Assembly: GCF_001544375.1 (NCBI RefSeq)
Contig: NZ_BCQJ01000007.1
Coordinates: 28,868 to 92,867 of the forward strand
Origin: Enterococcus canis NBRC 100695
Lineage (GTDB): Bacteria; Bacillota; Bacilli; Lactobacillales; Enterococcaceae
Direction: 5' to 3'
DNA: 64,000 bases
In this document: in pieces, positions 40,701-52,670 of the stretch
How the letters are laid out: each line of letters begins with the position of its first letter
Numbering within the stretch: position 1 is the first letter of the stretch
The notes under the pieces: model-generated
The model's input: only the letters and a program-made list of their open reading frames with translations
Told to the model about the DNA's origin: nothing
Databases searched by the model: none
Position numbers and translations under genes: made by a program

Positions 40701-41392
40701 ATAACATCCATTACCATCCAGCTTGGTTCATTACCTGAACTACGGAAGGCTTCCAAAATATCTAGACGACGAATAGCACGCGTCCGTTTTTGACCTTGTG
40801 CTGTCTTCAATTCTTCCTTCAATTCAGCTACTTCAGCATCTAAATCAACTTGATCTAATAATTGTTTGATAGCTTCGGCACCCATGGCTGCTTGGAATCC
40901 TTGACCGTATTGTTCCCGTTTTTCACGGTATTCACGTTCAGTCAATAATTGTTTTTTCTCTAAGCTTGTATCACCTGGTTCGATTACGACATAAGAAGCA
41001 AAGTAGATGATTTCTTCTAATGCCCGTGGGCTCATATCTAACACTAGACCCATCCGGGAAGGGATACCTTTGAAGTACCAGATATGAGAAACTGGTGCTG
41101 CCAATTCGATATGACCCATACGTTCACGACGTACTTTAGAACGAGTTACTTCTACCCCACAACGGTCGCAGACGATTCCTTTATAACGGATTCGTTTGTA
41201 TTTTCCACAGGCACATTCCCAGTCTTTTGTTGGACCAAAGATGCGTTCACAGAAAAGCCCTTCGCGTTCAGGTTTTAACGTCCGGTAATTGATCGTTTCC
41301 GGTTTTTTTACTTCTCCGTATGACCAGCTTCTGATTTTTTCTGGAGAAGCCAAACCGATTTGCATACTTTCGAATTTATTTACATCGATCAA
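37751..41392 (-). CDS. rpoC: RNA polymerase beta' subunit
   Basis: The 1213-residue subunit has the N-terminal zinc ribbon (CACGKYKR...CDRCGVEV), the catalytic magnesium motif [14 protein letters not shown] and the second zinc site ([13 protein letters not shown]). Start: TTG 41392, 8 nt after GGAGGG, giving [13 protein letters not shown] as in enterococci; an upstream ATG at 41413 contains that ribosome site. It lies 70 nt after rpoB and ends before the tandem repeats and terminator. Confidence 0.97.
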   Translation of the reverse strand: MIDVNKFESMQIGLASPEKIRSWSYGEVKKPETINYRTLKPEREGLFCERIFGPTKDWECACGKYKRIRYKGIVCDRCGVEVTRSKVRRERMGHIELAAPVSHIWYFKGIPSRMGLVLDMSPRALEEIIYFASYVVIEPGDTSLEKKQLLTEREYREKREQYGQGFQAAMGAEAIKQLLDQVDLDAEVAELKEELKTAQGQKRTRAIRRLDILEAFRSSGNEPSWMVMDVIPVIPPDLRPMVQLEGGRFATSDLNDLYRRVINRNNRLKRLLDLNAPNIIVQNEKRMLQEAVDALIDNGRRGRPVTGPGNRPLKSLSHMLKGKQGRFRQNLLGKRVDYSGRSVIVVGPNLKMYQCGLPKEMAIELFKPFVMRELVQRELASNIKNAKRKIERQEDAVWDVLEDVIREHPVLLNRAPTLHRLGIQAFEPVLVEGRAIRLHPLVCEAYNADFDGDQMAVHVPLNEEAQAEARMLMLAAQNILNPKDGKPVVTPSQDMVLGNYYLTMEEDDREGEGMIFRDMNEAVTAWRNGYVHLHSRIAIDPKTLGDKPFTEWQKERLMITTVGKVIFNEIMPTEFPYLNEPTDFNLTEQTPDKYFVEAGADIPALIKEQELINPFKKKNLGNIIAEVFKRFKITETSKMLDRMKDLGYKHSTMAGITVGIADIVVLHEKQEIIEEAHKQVETVTKQFRRGLITDDERYERVIGIWNSAKDQIQLKLMESLDAKNPIFMMSDSGARGNISNFTQLAGMRGLMAAPNGRIMELPIISNFREGLTVLEMFISTHGARKGMTDTALKTADSGYLTRRLVDVAQDVIIREEDCGTDRGLEIAAIREGNEIIESLEERLIGRYTRKAVIHPETGAVIVGNDEIITEDLAKEIVDAGIERVTIRSVFTCNTKHGVCKHCYGRNLATGAGVEVGEAVGTIAAQSIGEPGTQLTMRTFHTGGVAGDDITQGLPRVQEIFEARNPKGQAVITEVTGEVIDISEDPATRSKEVTIKGQTDTRTYAVPYTARMKVAEGDYIHRGAPLTEGSIDPKQLLQVRDVLSVENYLLREVQRVYRMQGVEIGDKHIEVMVRQMLRKVRVMDPGDTDILPGTLLDIAEFKDRNYETLVAGGVPATSRPVLLGITKASLETNSFLSAASFQETTRVLTDAAIRGKRDPLLGLKENVIIGKIIPAGTGMATYRNMEPKEVGVASENVYSISDIEAQMAAEDAKK

Positions 41393-41462
41393 AAGGGATT
41401 CCCTCCATTTCATATTTCAAGAGCGACCTGCCCCGACTCAAAAGTCGGAGCAGTCCGTTCGA

Positions 41463-45077
<3,615 letters not shown>

Positions 45078-45315
45078 GCTCTTCACCCCTCTAAAAAGTC
45101 TTTCAAAAAGGCTATCAGTAAAATTTACAATAATATTAAAAATATTATTTTTGTGTTACAAAATGCATTTTTTGCGGCTTTTGAGCAAAAAAAAACCAAA
45201 AATAGAACATTCTCTGAAATGAGTTTTTCTGAGCTTCTACTTTTGTTTCCCTTATTTCTCACCGGAACGGACAATATTTCGTTCCTGCTTTTGCATTTTA
45301 CGATAGTTTTTGCAA
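45078..45315 (-). promoter_or_regulatory. rpoB 5' leader, candidate Lacto-rpoB RNA
   Basis: A leader of about 238 nt precedes rpoB. On the minus strand it can form a hairpin with GGAACG/CGTTCC arms near its 5' end and a 9-bp hairpin AATAATATT/AATATTATT near 45.13 kb, with U-rich segments between. The Lacto-rpoB RNA motif is known upstream of rpoB in Lactobacillales; covariance comparison is needed to assign it. Confidence 0.5.
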
Positions 45316-45321
45316 CTACAT

Positions 45322-45350
45322 ATATTACCCCCTATTAATGAAAAAGTCAA
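45322..45350 (-). promoter_or_regulatory. rpoBC promoter
   Basis: On the minus strand TTGACT (45345-45350) and TAATAT (45322-45327) are separated by exactly 17 bp. Confidence 0.85.
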
Positions 45351-45425
45351 GCCTTTATTTACATTCATTTTCAGACGCTTTCATACTAGTTTTTTTGCTA
45401 ATTGTCAGAAAATTTTTATTTTTCA

Positions 45426-45454
45426 TTGACTTTTTTTCAGCAGTTCGCTAAACT
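45426..45454 (+). promoter_or_regulatory. Promoter of the aromatic-amino-acid-type ABC operon
   Basis: TTGACT (45426-45431) and TAAACT (45449-45454) with a 17-bp spacer. Expected start point is near 45461, 25 nt before the leader peptide. Confidence 0.8.
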
Positions 45455-45485
45455 AGCAGTAATTCAACTTCGTGGAGGGATTTCT

Positions 45486-45539
45486 ATGAATCACAAACAA
45501 CCACAATTGAATAACTTTTACTTTAGCTATTTTAGATAG
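45486..45539 (+). CDS. Leader peptide rich in Phe/Tyr (attenuator)
   Basis: A 17-codon reading frame, MNHKQPQLNNFYFSYFR, follows a strong ribosome site (GTGGAGGGA, 6 nt to ATG). Five of its last seven residues are Phe or Tyr. Its stop codon is the first base pair region of a 13-bp hairpin (45539-45568), and an intrinsic terminator stands before the ABC genes. This is the layout of amino-acid-controlled attenuation by ribosome stalling: scarcity of charged tRNA-Phe or tRNA-Tyr would alter folding and allow read-through. It is too short for most gene callers and is inferred from sequence only. Confidence 0.75.
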   Translation: MNHKQPQLNNFYFSYFR

Positions 45540-45568
45540 TTTGTACTTATCCATCGATAGGTACAAAC
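45539..45568 (+). promoter_or_regulatory. Attenuator hairpin 1 beginning at the leader-peptide stop codon
   Basis: GTTTGTAC pairs with GTACAAAC, extended inward by TTATC/GATAG (one G-U), giving 13 bp with loop CATC. A short GCAAAG/CTTTGC hairpin follows at about 45570-45583. A ribosome stalled at the Phe/Tyr codons would cover its 5' arm. Confidence 0.75.
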
Positions 45569-45625
45569 AGCAAAGAACTTTGCTTTGTATCTATGATGGC
45601 TAGAGCACTTGCTGTTGCAGCCGCG

Positions 45626-45632
45626 TAGACGA
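45626..45632 (+). promoter_or_regulatory. Candidate antiterminator arm
   Basis: TAGACGA (45626-45632) is complementary to TCGTCTA (45694-45700), which lies in the loop and 3' arm of the terminator. Pairing between them would prevent terminator formation. TAGAG/CTCTA arms nearby could stabilise it. Confidence 0.55.
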
Positions 45633-45679
45633 TACTCTAAGTGGCTATGTAACAGGACCCTATTCTCTTGATCCTTAAC

Positions 45680-45714
45680 GTCCATTTAGACTGTCGTCTA
45701 GATGGACTTTTTTT
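45680..45714 (+). terminator. Intrinsic terminator (attenuator) before the ABC operon
   Basis: GTCCATTTAGAC and GTCTAGATGGAC form a 12-bp stem (one G-U), loop TGTC, followed by seven T. It ends 22 nt before the first ABC gene, so transcription must read through it. Confidence 0.9.
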
Positions 45715-45735
45715 ATGAATTAGGAGGAAAAGGAA

Positions 45736-46692
45736 ATGAAAAAATGGATGACAGGATTATTGAGTATCACCGCGTTAGTATTGGTGGGCTGTGGTACGAG
45801 TGCCCCGAAAGAAGAAGGTCAGGTAACCGTGGGGGTTTTACAATTGGTGGAACACGCCTCACTGGATGCGGCCTATGAAGGCTTCAAAGAAGGGTTAGCC
45901 GAAAATGGCTATGAAGAAGGCAAAAATCTGACACTAACTTACCAAAACGCACAAGCTAATCAAGACAATTTAAAATCTATGAGCGAAAAATTAGTGAGTG
46001 AAAAACCCGAGCTATTATTAGGCATCGCAACCCAAGCAGCGCAATCTCTTTTGAATGAAACCCAAACGATTCCCATCACCGTCACAGCAGTCACTGACTT
46101 AGTGACACCAAAATTAGTTAAGAGTAACGAAAAGCCAGGTGGCAACGTAACGGGCACTACCGATATGGTGCCTATTGAAAAACAAATCAGCTTGCTTTTA
46201 AGTATCGTTCCACAAGCGAAAACAGTGGGCATTGCCTACAACGCCGGCGAACCAAATTCCAAGATTCAAGCTGAATTAGCCGAAAAGGCCTTAAAGAAAG
46301 CCGGCATCACCACTAAGGTTCTAACGGCCAACACGACCAATGATGTACAGCAGGTCATGACCAGTCTCGCTAAAGATGTCGACGCTATCTATATTCCTAC
46401 TGACAATACCTTTGCTTCCGCTGCGGCGATTGTGGGCGATGTGGCTAAGGCGCAAAAGGTCCCTGTCGTGGCCGGTTCCACTGCTCAAGTAGAAGAAGGC
46501 GGTTTAGCAACTTATGGCATTGACTACCACGCCCTTGGCAAACAGACTGGCAAGATGGCTGCGACTATCTTAGATGGCGAAAAACCCGCAACGATGCCCG
46601 TTGAGGAAGCTACCGCCTTAGAATTAGTCGTTAACAAAGACATGGCCCAAGCATTAGGAATCGATCCTAATAGCATTGTTGCGCCAGAATAG
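45736..46692 (+). CDS. ABC transporter substrate-binding lipoprotein, TrpX family (aromatic amino acid)
   Basis: This 318-residue lipoprotein has lipobox LVGC (Cys19) and a PF04392-type binding fold (VGVLQLVEHASLDAAYEGF; GGNVTGTTDMVP; DAIYIPTDNTFAS). Members of this family have been found to bind tryptophan or phenylalanine. The Phe/Tyr-rich leader peptide upstream suggests this one serves Phe and/or Tyr. First gene of a three-gene importer; AGGAGG ahead of ATG. Confidence 0.88.
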   Translation: MKKWMTGLLSITALVLVGCGTSAPKEEGQVTVGVLQLVEHASLDAAYEGFKEGLAENGYEEGKNLTLTYQNAQANQDNLKSMSEKLVSEKPELLLGIATQAAQSLLNETQTIPITVTAVTDLVTPKLVKSNEKPGGNVTGTTDMVPIEKQISLLLSIVPQAKTVGIAYNAGEPNSKIQAELAEKALKKAGITTKVLTANTTNDVQQVMTSLAKDVDAIYIPTDNTFASAAAIVGDVAKAQKVPVVAGSTAQVEEGGLATYGIDYHALGKQTGKMAATILDGEKPATMPVEEATALELVVNKDMAQALGIDPNSIVAPE

Positions 46693-46702
46693 GAGGAAGA
46701 AA

Positions 46703-47596
46703 ATGGATATTCTCGTCATTTTATGGTCCTCCGCCTCACAAGGCGTCTTATGGACCTTCTTAGCCATTGGTGTTTTTCTCACATACCGCATTTTAGACAT
46801 TGCCGATTTAACCACCGAAGGCAGCTTTCCTTTAGGCGCTGCCGTGGCCGCGGTGGCCATCTTACACCAACTGCCACCGCTCGTTGCGACCCTATTAGGC
46901 TTTGGTGCTGGTATGTTAGCTGGGCTTATTTCTGGACTGCTATATACCAAACTGAAGATTCCGGCCCTCTTAGCGGGAATCATTACCATGACTGGCCTTT
47001 ATTCCATCAATGCCCGCATCATGGGCAGTGCCAACTTAGCGCTGCTAGGAGAGGCCTCCGTTTTCGATTTAGGCCAACAGCTAGGTCTCAGCAAAACCAG
47101 CAGTGTTTTTGTCACTGGCTGTTTGATTCTAGCTTTGATTATTTTATTGCTGGTGCTTTTCTTAAAAACTGAGCTAGGGCTAGCCTTGCGTGCCACCGGC
47201 GACAATCCCGACATGAGTGCCGCTAATGGCGTTTCAGTGGATAACGCCCGGATCATCGGTTACATGCTCTCTAATGGTTGTATTGCACTTTCCGGAGCAT
47301 TATTAGCACAAAATAACGGCTTTGCTGATTTAAATTCTGGCGTTGGAACCATTGTGATTGGCTTAGCCGCCATCATTATTGCGGAAGTCTTATTTGCCCA
47401 TAAAACACTTCCGCTACGTTTTGGGACACTGTTAGTTGGCACGATCCTATACCGATTTATCCTAGCTTGCGTCTTAGAGCTGGGGGTTGCCCCAACTGAT
47501 TTAAAACTGTTTTCTGCCTTAATTTTGATTATTTGTCTTAGCTTACCGCTGACAAAAAGTAAATTGAAAGCCTTAGGGAAAGGAGCCCGCGCATGA
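46703..47596 (+). CDS. ABC transporter permease, TrpY family
   Basis: The 297-residue permease has about eight spans of the branched-chain/ribose permease superfamily. ATG 46703 follows AGGAGG; a 27-nt longer frame at 46676 overlaps the previous gene and lacks a site. Conserved regions include RILDIADLTTEGSFPLGAAV and ALRATGDNPDMSAANGV. The stop overlaps the ATPase start (ATGA). Confidence 0.88.
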   Translation: MDILVILWSSASQGVLWTFLAIGVFLTYRILDIADLTTEGSFPLGAAVAAVAILHQLPPLVATLLGFGAGMLAGLISGLLYTKLKIPALLAGIITMTGLYSINARIMGSANLALLGEASVFDLGQQLGLSKTSSVFVTGCLILALIILLLVLFLKTELGLALRATGDNPDMSAANGVSVDNARIIGYMLSNGCIALSGALLAQNNGFADLNSGVGTIVIGLAAIIIAEVLFAHKTLPLRFGTLLVGTILYRFILACVLELGVAPTDLKLFSALILIICLSLPLTKSKLKALGKGARA

Positions 47597-48396
47597 AGGA
47601 GATCCTGAAAATCACCGACTTAAATCAATACTTTGAAAAAGGGACCGTCAATGAAAATCATGTATTGAAGGGCATTGACCTTACCTTGAGCCAAGGCGAA
47701 TTCGTGACCATCATTGGCGGAAATGGCGCTGGCAAGTCAACTTTATTAAATAGCATCGCCGGCACCTTTCCCATTTCCGCCGGTACAATCCAGCTGCAAG
47801 GAAGAGTCATTAATTCTCTGTCTGTTGCTCAGCGGGCCAGCATGATCAGCCGCGTGTTTCAAGACCCTAAACTGGGTACGGCGGTCCGCCTTACCGTAGA
47901 AGAAAATTTGGCTTTAGCGTATAAGCGGGGCCAAAAGCGCGGATTTTCGCTAGGTGTTAAACAAAAAGACCGCGCCTTTTTCCAAGAACAGCTAGCTTCA
48001 CTAGGCCTCGGCCTAGAAGCACGGCTACATACTGAAATCGGCTTACTTTCTGGTGGTCAAAGACAAGCCATTACCTTGCTGATGGCTACCCTAATTCGGC
48101 CAGAGTTGATTCTTTTAGATGAACATACGGCTGCCTTAGATCCTAAAACGTCAGCCATCGTAATGGCACTGACTCAAAAACTGATTCAAGAACAGCAACT
48201 GACCGCTTTTATGGTGACACATAATATGGAAGACGCCATCCGCTATGGCACCCGCCTGATCATGTTACACCAAGGAAAAATCGTGGTGGATGTTAGTGGT
48301 ACTGAAAAAACCGAATTGACAGTGCCGCAATTAATGGACCTGTTTCATCAAAATAGCGGCACACTTCTGAAAGAAGACCAATTATTATTGAGCTAA
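47593..48396 (+). CDS. ABC transporter ATP-binding protein, TrpZ family
   Basis: The 267-residue ATPase has Walker A GGNGAGKST, signature LSGGQRQAI and Walker B LILLDEHTAALD (His in place of the usual Pro after DE, common in this family). It completes the binding protein-permease-ATPase importer. Confidence 0.92.
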   Translation: MKEILKITDLNQYFEKGTVNENHVLKGIDLTLSQGEFVTIIGGNGAGKSTLLNSIAGTFPISAGTIQLQGRVINSLSVAQRASMISRVFQDPKLGTAVRLTVEENLALAYKRGQKRGFSLGVKQKDRAFFQEQLASLGLGLEARLHTEIGLLSGGQRQAITLLMATLIRPELILLDEHTAALDPKTSAIVMALTQKLIQEQQLTAFMVTHNMEDAIRYGTRLIMLHQGKIVVDVSGTEKTELTVPQLMDLFHQNSGTLLKEDQLLLS

Positions 48397-48410
48397 GGAA
48401 GTTGGCACAG

Positions 48411-48525
48411 ACGCGTCTAACTCCTGCTTATTTCCAGATAATGCTAGTTCTGCTTAGCGAAGCTTAGCAGTAACTGTATGCGTATAGCTGTTGCTTCTGC
48501 CTCCACCATTTATTTAGATAACGAA
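48411..48525 (+). repeat. Dispersed intergenic repeat, copy C (body)
   Basis: It contains CTGCTTATTTCC, CTAGTTCTGCTTAGC, CAGTAACTGTATGCGTATAG and CTGTTGCTTCTGC, the longest copy with copy B. It lies between convergent genes. Confidence 0.85.
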
Positions 48526-48565
48526 GAAACTGGAACATAACTTTTTGAGTTATGTCCCAGTTTTC
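48526..48565. terminator. Bidirectional terminator carried by repeat copy C
   Basis: GAAACTGGAACATAACT and its near-complement (loop TTTTG) form a 17-bp stem with one mismatch, then T-rich sequence. It separates the ABC operon from ebsC. Confidence 0.88.
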
Positions 48566-48569
48566 TTTT

Positions 48570-49067
48570 TTATTCTGTAATGTCGGCATACTCCGCGCCT
48601 AGATAGTTTCGCAAGGTTTCAGCATCGACTTTCACCGAGCGGCCGATTTTACCGGAAGAGACGATCAGATAGCCTTTTGCTTGTGCTTGTTGACCGAGAT
48701 AGATGGGATAGTTATATTTCTCGTGAATCCCCACCGGCGTGTTGGCGCCGTGTTCATAGCCAGTTGTTGCTACTAGATCCTTCAAAGGGACCATGCCAAC
48801 TTTTTTATTGCCAGAAACTTGGCTCAGCTTTTTGTAGCTTAAATGTTCATCAATGGGAATCACGGCCACCAAAGGTCCAGTGTTTTTCCCAGTTAAAACT
48901 AGTGTTTTGTAGATATCATGTTCATCTAAACCTAAATCGCCTAGCTTTTCTCGTTCCAAATGCGCCACATGGTGATCCTCCTGCCAGGGAAAATCATACG
49001 CTTCATACGCGATTTTATGTTTATCCAAAATCTTTTCTACTAGTGTTTTGGCATTTTTCTTTGCCAT
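48570..49067 (-). CDS. ebsC: YbaK/EbsC-type Cys-tRNA(Pro) deacylase
   Basis: This 165-residue protein of the YbaK/ProX editing family hydrolyses mischarged Cys-tRNA(Pro). Features are DIYKTLVLTGKN, the conserved lysine region SYKKLSQVSGNKKVGM and NTPVGIHEKY. ATG 49067 has GAGGTGAGG upstream; a longer frame at 49115 is not supported. It lies in an operon-like pair with the zinc-ribbon gene upstream (59 nt). Confidence 0.9.
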   Translation of the reverse strand: MAKKNAKTLVEKILDKHKIAYEAYDFPWQEDHHVAHLEREKLGDLGLDEHDIYKTLVLTGKNTGPLVAVIPIDEHLSYKKLSQVSGNKKVGMVPLKDLVATTGYEHGANTPVGIHEKYNYPIYLGQQAQAKGYLIVSSGKIGRSVKVDAETLRNYLGAEYADITE

Positions 49068-49125
49068 CGCCCTCACCTCACTAAAAACGTAGCACAGGTA
49101 TCCCGATTTTGACAACTAATGCTGC

Positions 49126-49341
49126 TTAACCGCCACCTAGCAGGAAGTCCAAGACGTTCCAGCCGCTAGAGGTTTCATTGCGATACAATTCGGTAAAGCC
49201 GCAACGGGTACAACTAATAGTAATGAATTTTTTGTTTTGCACGTCAAAAATCTTAGCAAAGTTCCCACCTGTAGCTTGAAATTGATCTGCTACATAATGG
49301 TCGTTCCCACATTTTTCGCAAATAAATTGTTGTTTCTCCAT
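49126..49341 (-). CDS. Zinc-ribbon nucleic-acid-binding protein (DUF2082-type)
   Basis: A 71-residue protein with two CxxC pairs (CEKC near residue 9 and CTRC near residue 45) and a C-terminal GWNVLDFLLGGG, the pattern of small Firmicute zinc-ribbon proteins. ATG 49341 follows AAGGAGTG by 8 nt; a 37-codon longer frame has no ribosome site. Function unknown. Confidence 0.82.
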   Translation of the reverse strand: MEKQQFICEKCGNDHYVADQFQATGGNFAKIFDVQNKKFITISCTRCGFTELYRNETSSGWNVLDFLLGGG

Positions 49342-49466
49342 CGATTTCTCACTCCTTTTCTCAAAGTATAGCGAATTTCCAGCGGTTTGTCCTACTCCTT
49401 CAGGTGTATTTTTCCGATTGCCGATTCTGGCTGACTCCAGTAAAATAAACAAAAAGGAGCGATACC

Positions 49467-50432
49467 ATGAAAACTAGTGAACAAGTGCTCACCCAATTGA
49501 TTCAAGCAGCCCCAGCCCCTTTATCCGGCGAGGCCATTGCTCAAAAGCTGCAGTTATCTAGAACTGCCGTTTGGAAAGCCGTACAAGAATTAAAAGAAGA
49601 GGGCTACCAGATTGATAGCATCCCTAGAAAGGGCTATCTCTACCAAGACAATGATCATCTCAATAGCGCGATGATTCAACTAGCACTCCAACCGCAAATT
49701 GCGGATTTTAATGTCCGCTTCATGCCAGACTCAGCCTCTACTATGAATGACGCCAAAATCGCTGCTATCGAAGGGGCGCCCAGTAACACGCTATTTCTGG
49801 CCAATATGCAGGAGGCGCCGCGCGGCCGCTTTGGTCGACCTTTTTTCGCCTTACCTGGTGGCGGGATTTATATGAGTCTTTTGCTGCATCCTCAGCGCAC
49901 TTTTCAAGAATTACCGCTTTACACGGTAATGATGGCGGTGGCGGTTTGCCAAGCCATTGAGGAACTGACTGACCGCAAACCATTAATCAAATGGGTCAAT
50001 GACCTCTATTTAGATGGCAAAAAAATCTGTGGAATCTTATCCGAAGCTTTAACTGATGTGGAAAGCGGCCAATTGACAAGTATTGTAATTGGCATGGGCC
50101 TCAACTTCCATATTCCCGAAGCCACTTTTCCCGAAGCCATCCGCGTAAAGGCCGGGAGTCTTTTTGAAGACACGCCGCCAATCACTCGCAATGACTTGAT
50201 TATCGCCATCTGGCAGAATTTTTACCGCATCTTAGACGGTGCTCCCTATTTGGAGGCCTACCGTCAGCGTTCCTTTGTCTTAGGTCGGCAAGTGACCTTC
50301 CAACAAAAAGGTGAAACCTATACAGGCATCGCCAAAGATATTTTGGATCACGGAGAGCTTTTAGTCCAGTTAAGTGACGGAAGCGAAAGACGTTTATTTT
50401 CTGGCGAGATTAGTTTAACCTCTATCCAATAA
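49467..50432 (+). CDS. birA: Bifunctional biotin ligase / biotin operon repressor
   Basis: BirA biotinylates carboxylases and, in the bifunctional form, represses biotin genes. The 321-residue protein has an N-terminal winged HTH (residues about 1-65, LSGEAIAQKLQLSRTAVWKA), a central ligase domain with RGRFGRPFFALPGGGIYMSL and KWVNDLYLDGKKICGIL, and a C-terminal SH3-like domain. The usual GRGRxGR reads PRGRFGRPF here. Divergent from the zinc-ribbon gene. Confidence 0.95.
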   Translation: MKTSEQVLTQLIQAAPAPLSGEAIAQKLQLSRTAVWKAVQELKEEGYQIDSIPRKGYLYQDNDHLNSAMIQLALQPQIADFNVRFMPDSASTMNDAKIAAIEGAPSNTLFLANMQEAPRGRFGRPFFALPGGGIYMSLLLHPQRTFQELPLYTVMMAVAVCQAIEELTDRKPLIKWVNDLYLDGKKICGILSEALTDVESGQLTSIVIGMGLNFHIPEATFPEAIRVKAGSLFEDTPPITRNDLIIAIWQNFYRILDGAPYLEAYRQRSFVLGRQVTFQQKGETYTGIAKDILDHGELLVQLSDGSERRLFSGEISLTSIQ

Positions 50433-50439
50433 AAACTAA

Positions 50440-50480
50440 AAAAAACGCCGTACCGATTAGCACCTCGGTACGGCATTTTT
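50440..50480. terminator. Bidirectional terminator between birA and dmkA
   Basis: GCCGTACCGA pairs with TCGGTACGGC (10 bp, loop 8 nt), bordered by an A-run on the left and T-run on the right. Confidence 0.92.
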
Positions 50481-51439
50481 TAACCTTGCCAGTATTCTAA
50501 TAAAATTGTCAGTAATAAGCCTAACGCATAACTACTATTAAATAAGACTAAATTTTTGATGGAGACCACAAAAGTCTTACTTTTTACCTGCTCGTGATTG
50601 AAGGCTTTGACATGTTTGAAAACCAGCGGCAGTGTGGCAAAAACGATTAAGATCGGCCAACGGTAGATACCGAACAATAAACCAATCAAAATGGTCAAGT
50701 AGCAGCTATACATCAAACTATCAAACAAGATAACCCCTGGGCGTCGGCCGATATAATAAGGCAAGGTGTAACGATGATTCGCGATATCCTGCTCTAAATC
50801 ACTTAAATTGTTGGCCAACATGATATTGGCAATCGTGAAAACCATGGGTAATGAAGCCCAAACGATAGCTAACACCGACCACAGACTTCCCGTTAAGGCA
50901 AAGGCACCACTTTTTAGATTGAGATTTAAGAAAAAAATCTGGGCATCAAACGTATTGATATAAATCGTGATGGCAAAAATACCTAGCCCCATAGTAAAAC
51001 CGCTGAAGACTTCCCCTAAAGGCATCCGTGATAAGGGTACCGGACCAAAGGTATAGAAAATACCGATAAAACAGCAAATCCCCCCCATTACTAACAGTAA
51101 CCAGCCAGTCTGCCAAGTGAGGTACAAGCCCACTAACATAGCAATACCAATCAAGCTAAAAATCAGTAACTGTACATTTTTCTCGGGCACTTGCGCCCGG
51201 CCGATAATATTCTCTTGGTACTTGTATTCCTCAGACTTGGCCTTTTTAAAGTCCATATAATTATTGATAGCCGTAGTGGCCATATCAAAGCATAGCATGC
51301 CCACAAAGAAGATCAAGGTATGTCCCCAGTGCAATTGCTCAAAATAACTGGCTGAAAACAAGACCCCAATCACAAAGGGGAAGAAACTTGCCAACTTTGT
51401 GCGTATCTCTACGACATCCCAAAATACTGCCAACGACAA
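50480..51439 (-). CDS. dmkA: Prenyltransferase of the EET demethylmenaquinone pathway (DmkA, UbiA family)
   Basis: This UbiA-family membrane prenyltransferase should attach a polyprenyl chain to 1,4-dihydroxy-2-naphthoate to make the EET-dedicated demethylmenaquinone. The 319-residue protein has about eight to nine spans, the first Asp-rich motif NNYMDFKK and the second LANNLSDLEQDIANH. Start: TTG 51439, 8 nt after AGGAG; an earlier GTG at 51448 lies in the site. Last gene of pplA-fmnB-dmkA, though a terminator separates pplA. Confidence 0.9.
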   Translation of the reverse strand: MSLAVFWDVVEIRTKLASFFPFVIGVLFSASYFEQLHWGHTLIFFVGMLCFDMATTAINNYMDFKKAKSEEYKYQENIIGRAQVPEKNVQLLIFSLIGIAMLVGLYLTWQTGWLLLVMGGICCFIGIFYTFGPVPLSRMPLGEVFSGFTMGLGIFAITIYINTFDAQIFFLNLNLKSGAFALTGSLWSVLAIVWASLPMVFTIANIMLANNLSDLEQDIANHRYTLPYYIGRRPGVILFDSLMYSCYLTILIGLLFGIYRWPILIVFATLPLVFKHVKAFNHEQVKSKTFVVSIKNLVLFNSSYALGLLLTILLEYWQG

Positions 51440-51452
51440 CCAAACCACTCCT

Positions 51453-52508
51453 TTATTTCAAATCGTTGATATCACCCATTGTATAACCAGACTCTTCATT
51501 TAATTCAAAAACATCTTTCACACCAGCACTTAAATAAATTTTATCTTCCTTCGTAACAAAGATGGCTTCAACATTTTTTTGTTTATCAACAAATTCCATC
51601 CCTTTTTTCACGCCCATTGAGAAAACGGCGGTAGATAACGCATCGCCATCCACGGATTTGTCCGTAATAATGGTGATTCCAGCGATATCATTGTCAAAAG
51701 GATAGCCAGTTTTAGGGTTGAATAAATGATGATAGGTTTTGCCATCCACAGTTAGATAGCGTTCATAGATTCCTGACGTTACCAACGTTTTGTTTGTTTC
51801 TGGTACAGATCCTACCGTCACGTTCCGTGCTTGATTTGGGTCTTGAATTCCCACGGTCCAAGGTGTATCTGTCCCCCGCGGACTATGACCTAAGACATAG
51901 ACATTTCCGCCTAAGTCAACAATGGCGGTTGTGACATCATTATCTTTCAGTACCTCTACGACTTTATCAGTGATAAAGCCCTTGGCGATAGCGCCTAAAT
52001 CTAGCTGCATGCCTTTTTCTTCTAAATAAACAGTTTTATCTTTTTCATTCAATTTTACTTTATGGTAATCCACCAATTTTAACGCTTCATCAATTTCCGC
52101 TTGAGCTGGTTTGCGGGCATCGTCAAAGCCAATGTGCCACAACTGAGTGATGGGTCCAATCGCCATATCAAACCCACCGTCAGATTCTTGACTGATTTGA
52201 TAGGCTTTTTCTACTAATTCAAAGACATCATCTGAAACTTTCACCGGTTTGACACCAGCTTCAGCATTGATTTCATCAATTTCTGAGCCTGGCTCATTCA
52301 CTGTGATTTTGTTGGCTAAATCCTTCACGCGGTCAAAGGCCTTCTTCAAGACATCTTCCTTGCCGTCATCATAGATACGGATCGTTACATAGGTCCCCAT
52401 CAAAAACTGGTTATCTGTATAAGGTTCTTTATTCACTTTTGCTTCTTGTCCGCAAGCTACTAGCAGCAACACTAAGGGCAATAGCAGCCAATACATTCTT
52501 TTTTTCAT
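51453..52508 (-). CDS. fmnB: FMN transferase FmnB (ApbE-type lipoprotein)
   Basis: FmnB transfers FMN from FAD to threonines of extracytoplasmic proteins such as PplA. The 351-residue ApbE-family protein has signal peptide and lipobox LVAC (Cys19), then FLMGTYVTIRIYDD, LDLGAIAKGFITDKV and TAIVDLGGNVYVLG, and the C-terminal SVDGDALSTAVFSMG. ATG 52508 follows AGGAGG; a longer frame at 52610 would hide the signal peptide. 13 nt before dmkA. Confidence 0.95.
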   Translation of the reverse strand: MKKRMYWLLLPLVLLLVACGQEAKVNKEPYTDNQFLMGTYVTIRIYDDGKEDVLKKAFDRVKDLANKITVNEPGSEIDEINAEAGVKPVKVSDDVFELVEKAYQISQESDGGFDMAIGPITQLWHIGFDDARKPAQAEIDEALKLVDYHKVKLNEKDKTVYLEEKGMQLDLGAIAKGFITDKVVEVLKDNDVTTAIVDLGGNVYVLGHSPRGTDTPWTVGIQDPNQARNVTVGSVPETNKTLVTSGIYERYLTVDGKTYHHLFNPKTGYPFDNDIAGITIITDKSVDGDALSTAVFSMGVKKGMEFVDKQKNVEAIFVTKEDKIYLSAGVKDVFELNEESGYTMGDINDLK

Positions 52509-52619
52509 GTTCTTCCTCCTACAAAAAATGGTCCTACTTATAGTAGCGCGTTTTAACGGGATTGAAAAGAACTTCGTTTCTATTATGAGAGTTTTCTGTG
52601 GGATTTTCATGACGAAAAC

Positions 52620-52655
52620 AAAAAAACAAGCCCTGATTTCTCAGAGCTTGTTTAT
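52620..52655 (-). terminator. Terminator after pplA
   Basis: On the minus strand AACAAGCTCTGA pairs with TCAGGGCTTGTT (12 bp, loop GAAA), followed by seven U. Leaky termination here would make fmnB-dmkA less abundant than pplA. Confidence 0.9.
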
Positions 52656-52670
52656 TTCGTCACAATTGAC

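Noticed and set aside
45540..45735. T-box riboswitch upstream of the ABC transporter
   Set aside because: The conserved T-box sequence (GGTGGNACCGCG-like) and specifier-loop layout are not found; a translated leader with Phe/Tyr codons explains the region better.
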